5,744 nucleotides of DNA from PR03 sp964353555 (GTDB lineage: Bacteria > Myxococcota_A > UBA9160 > PR03): NCBI GenBank assembly GCA_964353555.1, contig CAYGWM010000179.1, positions 1-5,744 of the forward strand. Reading direction: 5' to 3'. The notes under the pieces are model-generated. The model made no database searches. It saw only the letters and a program-made list of their open reading frames with translations, and was not told the DNA's origin. A program made the position numbers and the translations under genes. Shown here one piece after another: positions 5,526 through 5,744 of this stretch; the first letter of the stretch is position 1, and each line of letters begins with the position of its first letter.

Positions 5526-5536
5526 AAACTCCTCGG

Positions 5537-5744
5537 CTACTCCTCGACGAACGGATTCACCGCGCCGCTCGTGAGGACGTTCTTCAGCACCTTCCCGGTC
5601 GCGTTGCGCGGCAGCGGTTCGCTGCGGAACTCCCAGTGCGCGGGCACCTTGAAGTAGGCGAGCCGTTCGCCGACGAAGCGCGACAGCGTTTCGGCGAGCA
5701 CCGTTTCCGCATTCGCGCCGCGCAGCGATTCTTCGCTGACGACG
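5537..5744 (-). CDS. Acyl-CoA synthetase (AMP-dependent), C-terminal part
   Basis: Minus-strand gene entering from the right edge, with 68 codons visible to a TAG at 5537-5539. It reads RFVGERLAYFKVPAHWEF, then LPRNATGKVLKNVL. This is the end of the ANL adenylating family, whose A10 motif (P-x(4)-GK) carries the catalytic lysine of the adenylation half-reaction, here the K in ATGK near 5591-5593. The family converts a carboxylic acid, ATP and CoA to acyl-CoA; the chain-length or aromatic preference is set by the N-terminal domain outside the window. It ends close to the res remnant on the opposite strand and marks the right boundary of the defence island. Confidence 0.85.
   Translation of the reverse strand, partial: VVSEESLRGANAETVLAETLSRFVGERLAYFKVPAHWEFRSEPLPRNATGKVLKNVLTSGAVNPFVEE

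Overview
The window is a GC-rich stretch of bacterial chromosome with short gaps and many 4-bp stop/start overlaps. It probably comes from an uncultured proteobacterium or myxobacterium-like lineage; that placement is inferred only from GC content, codon use and the flanking gene families. The flanks are ordinary metabolic genes: the 3' end of a VOC/glyoxalase-family gene and a GH43/GH32-like beta-propeller protein on the left, and the C-terminus of an acyl-CoA synthetase on the opposite strand at the right edge. Everything between about 960 and 5530 is a defence and toxin-antitoxin island, much of it broken.

The core is a type III-like restriction-modification locus (Mod methyltransferase, Res helicase-nuclease) that has been taken apart. 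The first ~81 codons of mod (1464-1706) are followed by a complete, lower-GC gene for an HNH endonuclease (1778-2713). After it mod resumes at about 2716 with its C-terminal ~410 residues (to 3960). The middle of mod, which would hold the DPPY and FxGxG motifs, is absent, so this is a replacement and not a simple insertion. Res (5037-5504) is also cut: its similarity stops inside the Walker A motif (ATGS, then SFDSGTFVA and stop), directly beside an inverted repeat (5486-5525) and the next, unrelated gene.

Between the mod and res remnants lie a complete-looking VapB/VapC (PIN) pair (4070-4686) and a HepT/DUF86-like protein (4705-5040). The HepT-like protein has lost its R-H-Y ribonuclease motif and has no MntA partner beside it. 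Left of mod, on the minus strand, is another antitoxin (1088-1321) whose ParE/RelE toxin survives only as a C-terminal half (991-1179).

As read, neither methylation nor ATP-dependent restriction by the type III system is possible. The intact players are the HNH nuclease and VapBC. The HNH protein's N-terminal region resembles a PUA/EVE-like reader domain. A testable idea is therefore that the locus changed from a protect-and-cut type III system to a stand-alone, possibly modification-dependent, nuclease embedded in the old operon and coupled to it by overlapping stop and start codons. No tRNA, rRNA, CRISPR array or recognisable transposase gene was seen.
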